Of a stretch of DNA of 15,116 nucleotides, positions 13,199 through 15,116 are shown one piece after another (position 1 is the stretch's first letter; each line of letters begins with the position of its first letter). Where the stretch lies: positions 1-15,116 of the forward strand of contig CAZJOO010000014.1 in assembly GCA_964547725.1 (NCBI GenBank), written 5' to 3'. A program made the position numbers and the translations under genes. This stretch comes from JAAZMU01 sp964547725. Its GTDB lineage: Bacteria; Patescibacteriota; Minisyncoccia; Minisyncoccales; Minisyncoccaceae. A model generated the notes under the pieces. That model saw only the letters and a program-made list of their open reading frames with translations, was not told the DNA's origin and did no database searches.

Positions 13199-14956
13199 AT
13201 GATTAAAAACTTTGTTATCATCAGTCATATTGACCACGGTAAGTCTACTCTCGCAGATAGACTTCTTGAAATTACTGGTACGGTTGAAAAAGGAAAGAAC
13301 TTGCCTCAGCTTTTAGATAGTATGGATCTTGAAAGAGAGAAGGGGATTACTATTAAAATGAAGCCAGTAAGAATGGAATATCAGGGTAATATTTTGAATT
13401 TGATTGATACTCCTGGACACATTGATTTTAACTATGAAGTTTCTAGAAGTTTGGCTGCTGTTTCAGGAGCAATTCTTTTAGTTGATGCTACAAAAGGAGT
13501 ACAGGCGCAAACTATTTCTAATCTTGAATTAGCAAAAAAAGAAGGTTTGGTTATTATCCCTGCGGTGAATAAAATTGATTCTCCGATAGCTGATACAGAA
13601 GGAGTGAAAAAAGAAATTGCTGAAATCTTAGAAATTGACCCTTCGGAAGTTATGGGTATTTCTGCTAAAACAGGAGAAAACGTAGAAGAGCTTTTGCAAA
13701 GAGTTATTGAAAGAGTTCCTTCCACGACAGAAGAAACAGAGAAACCTTTGAGAGCTTTAATCTTTGATTCAATGTATGATTCTTTTTTAGGAATCGTAGC
13801 CTATGTTCGAGTTATTGAAGGTTCTATTAAGCCTTTTGAGAAAATCTATTTTATCAATTCCAGATCTTCAAGTACCGCTAAAGACGTTGGCATTTTTAAG
13901 CCACAAATGAAAAAGAAAGCAGAGCTTAACGCTGGAGAGATTGGATATATCGCTACAGGAATTAAAGACCCAGAAAAAGTACATATTGGAGACACGATAA
14001 CTAAACAAGGAGCTATTGTTGAACCACTAGGGGGATATAATCCAGCTAGTCCAAAAATTTTCGTTTCATTATATCCAGCAGACCAAACAGAATTCGAAGT
14101 TTTAAAAGAAGGGCTTCAAAAATTAAAATTAAATGATTCTTCGTTGTTTTTCCAGCCTCAAACATATCAAATACTTGGTAGAGGGTTTTTATGTGGATTT
14201 TTAGGAAACTTACATGCAGAAATTACTATTGAAAGACTGAAGAGAGAGTATGGATTAGACCTTGTTATTGGTGCCCCTCAAGTTAAATACAAAGGAGTTA
14301 CGGGTAAGGGGGAAGAGATTGACATTATGAATCCTAGTGTTTGGCAAGATAATTTCTCAGAACTTTTAGAGCCTTGGGTAGATTTAAAGGTTATTATTGG
14401 AGAAAAGTATTTGGGAAATGTTTTCGATTTATTTAACGCTTCAGATGGTCGTCATATTGATTCTAAACCCTTTGGAGTAGGAAGATATATGATTGAGTAC
14501 GAAGTCCCTATGAGAGAGATTATTGGGACCTTCTACGACAGTCTTTTAAGCGTAACTCAAGGGTATGCCTCCATGACTTATATTGAAATAGGCTACTTGC
14601 CAGCTGATTTAGTTAAATTAGATATTTTAATTAATGGAGAAATAGAAGAAGCTTTTTCAAAGATTGTTCCAAGAACAAAAGCGGTTGAAGACGCAAGAAA
14701 GTTAACTAAAAAATTAAAAGAAGTTTTACCAGTTCAGTTATTTAATCTTGCTATTCAAGGAAAAGTTGGTGGTAAAATTATTGCCAGAGAAACTCTTTCT
14801 GCTAGAAGAAAAGATGTTTTGGCTCCGCTTTATGGAGGAGACGTAACTAGGAAGAATAAATTGCTTAATAATCAGAAGAAGAATAAGGATAAGTTGAAGA
14901 GTGGTGCCAAGGTAAGGGTTCCCCCAGAAGTGTTTTTGAAAGTGTTTGGTTCTTAA
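13199..14956 (+). CDS. lepA: Elongation factor 4 (LepA)
   Basis: A translational GTPase that binds stalled ribosomes and back-translocates or remodels them. The 585-residue length is close to the usual near-600. GTPase motifs are SHIDHGKST (9-17, P-loop), the switch I block DSMDLEREKGITIK (40-53), DTPGH (70-74, with His74 as the expected catalytic histidine) and NKID (124-127). The elongation-factor-type domains II, III and V follow. The LepA-specific C-terminal domain ends with GGDVTRKNKLLNNQKK and a basic tail. The short N-terminus, starting immediately before the first strand, is typical. The start is supported by an extended -10 promoter placing transcription at the ATG. The gene is single, with the pilin promoter directly after its stop. 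Confidence 0.97.
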   Translation: MIKNFVIISHIDHGKSTLADRLLEITGTVEKGKNLPQLLDSMDLEREKGITIKMKPVRMEYQGNILNLIDTPGHIDFNYEVSRSLAAVSGAILLVDATKGVQAQTISNLELAKKEGLVIIPAVNKIDSPIADTEGVKKEIAEILEIDPSEVMGISAKTGENVEELLQRVIERVPSTTEETEKPLRALIFDSMYDSFLGIVAYVRVIEGSIKPFEKIYFINSRSSSTAKDVGIFKPQMKKKAELNAGEIGYIATGIKDPEKVHIGDTITKQGAIVEPLGGYNPASPKIFVSLYPADQTEFEVLKEGLQKLKLNDSSLFFQPQTYQILGRGFLCGFLGNLHAEITIERLKREYGLDLVIGAPQVKYKGVTGKGEEIDIMNPSVWQDNFSELLEPWVDLKVIIGEKYLGNVFDLFNASDGRHIDSKPFGVGRYMIEYEVPMREIIGTFYDSLLSVTQGYASMTYIEIGYLPADLVKLDILINGEIEEAFSKIVPRTKAVEDARKLTKKLKEVLPVQLFNLAIQGKVGGKIIARETLSARRKDVLAPLYGGDVTRKNKLLNNQKKNKDKLKSGAKVRVPPEVFLKVFGS

Positions 14957-14985
14957 TTTACTTTTTTATTTAAAATTGTTAAGAT
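14957..14985 (+). promoter_or_regulatory. Promoter of the pilin gene
   Basis: TTTACT (14957-14962, immediately after the lepA stop), 17 bases, TAAGAT (14980-14985) preceded by TGT (extended -10). The predicted start at about 14992 is one base before the ATG at 14993, with no Shine-Dalgarno sequence. Confidence 0.65.
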
Positions 14986-14992
14986 ATTATTA

Positions 14993-15116
14993 ATGAAAAA
15001 TAAATCATTTACATTAATTGAGCTACTCGTAGTTATTGTAATAATAGGAATACTTGCAGGAGTAATTATTGTTTCGGTTTCTTCGTCAATTAACAAAGCT
15101 AATTTTGCTAAAGCTC
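14993..15116 (+). CDS. Type IV pilin-like prepilin, 5' part
   Basis: The gene runs off the window; 41 codons are present. The N-terminus is the class III signal of type IV pilins and pseudopilins: a short basic leader (MKNKS), then FTLIELLVVIVIIGILAGV, with the glutamate at position 5 of the mature protein. A prepilin peptidase would cut before Phe6. The residue before the cut is Ser rather than the usual Gly. The hydrophobic helix continues to about residue 30. Whether it is a major pilin, a minor pilin or a pseudopilin cannot be told from this fragment. Such pili serve attachment, motility or DNA uptake. The ATG is preferred because the extended -10 promoter ends 7 bases before it. Confidence 0.88.
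   Translation, partial: MKNKSFTLIELLVVIVIIGILAGVIIVSVSSSINKANFAKA

Noticed and set aside
1..15116. CRISPR array, insertion sequence or tRNA genes
   Set aside because: No spaced short repeats, transposase motifs, terminal inverted repeats or tRNA-like cloverleaf sequences were seen on either strand.

Overview
The window looks like a chromosomal segment of an AT-rich bacterium (about one third G+C in the core genes), most probably a member of the Candidate Phyla Radiation (Patescibacteria, Parcubacteria-like). That assignment is an inference. It rests on a free-standing sigma-region-4 plus HARE-type winged-helix regulator, a membrane protein paired with a TraG/HerA-like ATPase carrying a C-terminal zinc ribbon, a short RecJ, compact proteins and a 'KSFTLIELLVVI'-type pilin. 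There is no ribosomal RNA gene here to confirm it. All thirteen complete reading frames end in TAA, and the standard code reads cleanly through every gene.

Layout. (1) 1-2380: secD-secF, the proton-driven accessory subunits of the Sec translocon, from one promoter and ending in a terminator. (2) 2384-3086: a solitary minus-strand alpha/beta hydrolase with a perfect consensus promoter. (3) 3111-9488: a five-gene plus-strand operon encoding a sigma4/HARE regulator, a membrane-anchored protein, a TraG/HerA-like ATPase, phosphoglycerate kinase and a RecJ-like DHH exonuclease, closed by a terminator shared with a convergent gene. (4) 9490-10717: a previously hidden 57-codon minus-strand gene, then a Nudix-like gene split by a 100-N scaffold gap. 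A 55-base sequence repeated exactly on both sides shows that the gap is false. (5) 10722-11046: RNase P RNA on the minus strand, whose promoter overlaps that of the divergent murJ. (6) 11100-12728: murJ, the lipid II flippase. (7) 12744-13173: an 87-residue orphan with its own strong promoter and two tandem terminators. (8) 13199-14956: lepA (EF4). (9) 14993-end: the start of a type IV pilin gene.

The most informative cross-window pattern is in the promoters. Most genes have a -10 box only 6-10 bases before the start codon and no Shine-Dalgarno sequence, so their mRNAs should be leaderless or nearly so. Two stand-alone genes (hydrolase and 87-residue orphan) have 17-18 bases between -10 box and start and a clear Shine-Dalgarno sequence. 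Downstream genes within operons are packed at -11 to +9 bases, mostly without a ribosome binding site.

Functionally the window combines housekeeping genes (Sec export, peptidoglycan precursor flipping, glycolysis, tRNA 5' processing, translation) with a membrane protein/ATPase module whose role is unknown. Its co-transcription with a ssDNA-nuclease-like protein and a sigma-like regulator makes nucleic-acid transport a reasonable hypothesis. Nothing in the window proves it: there is no relaxase, integrase or other mobile-element hallmark.
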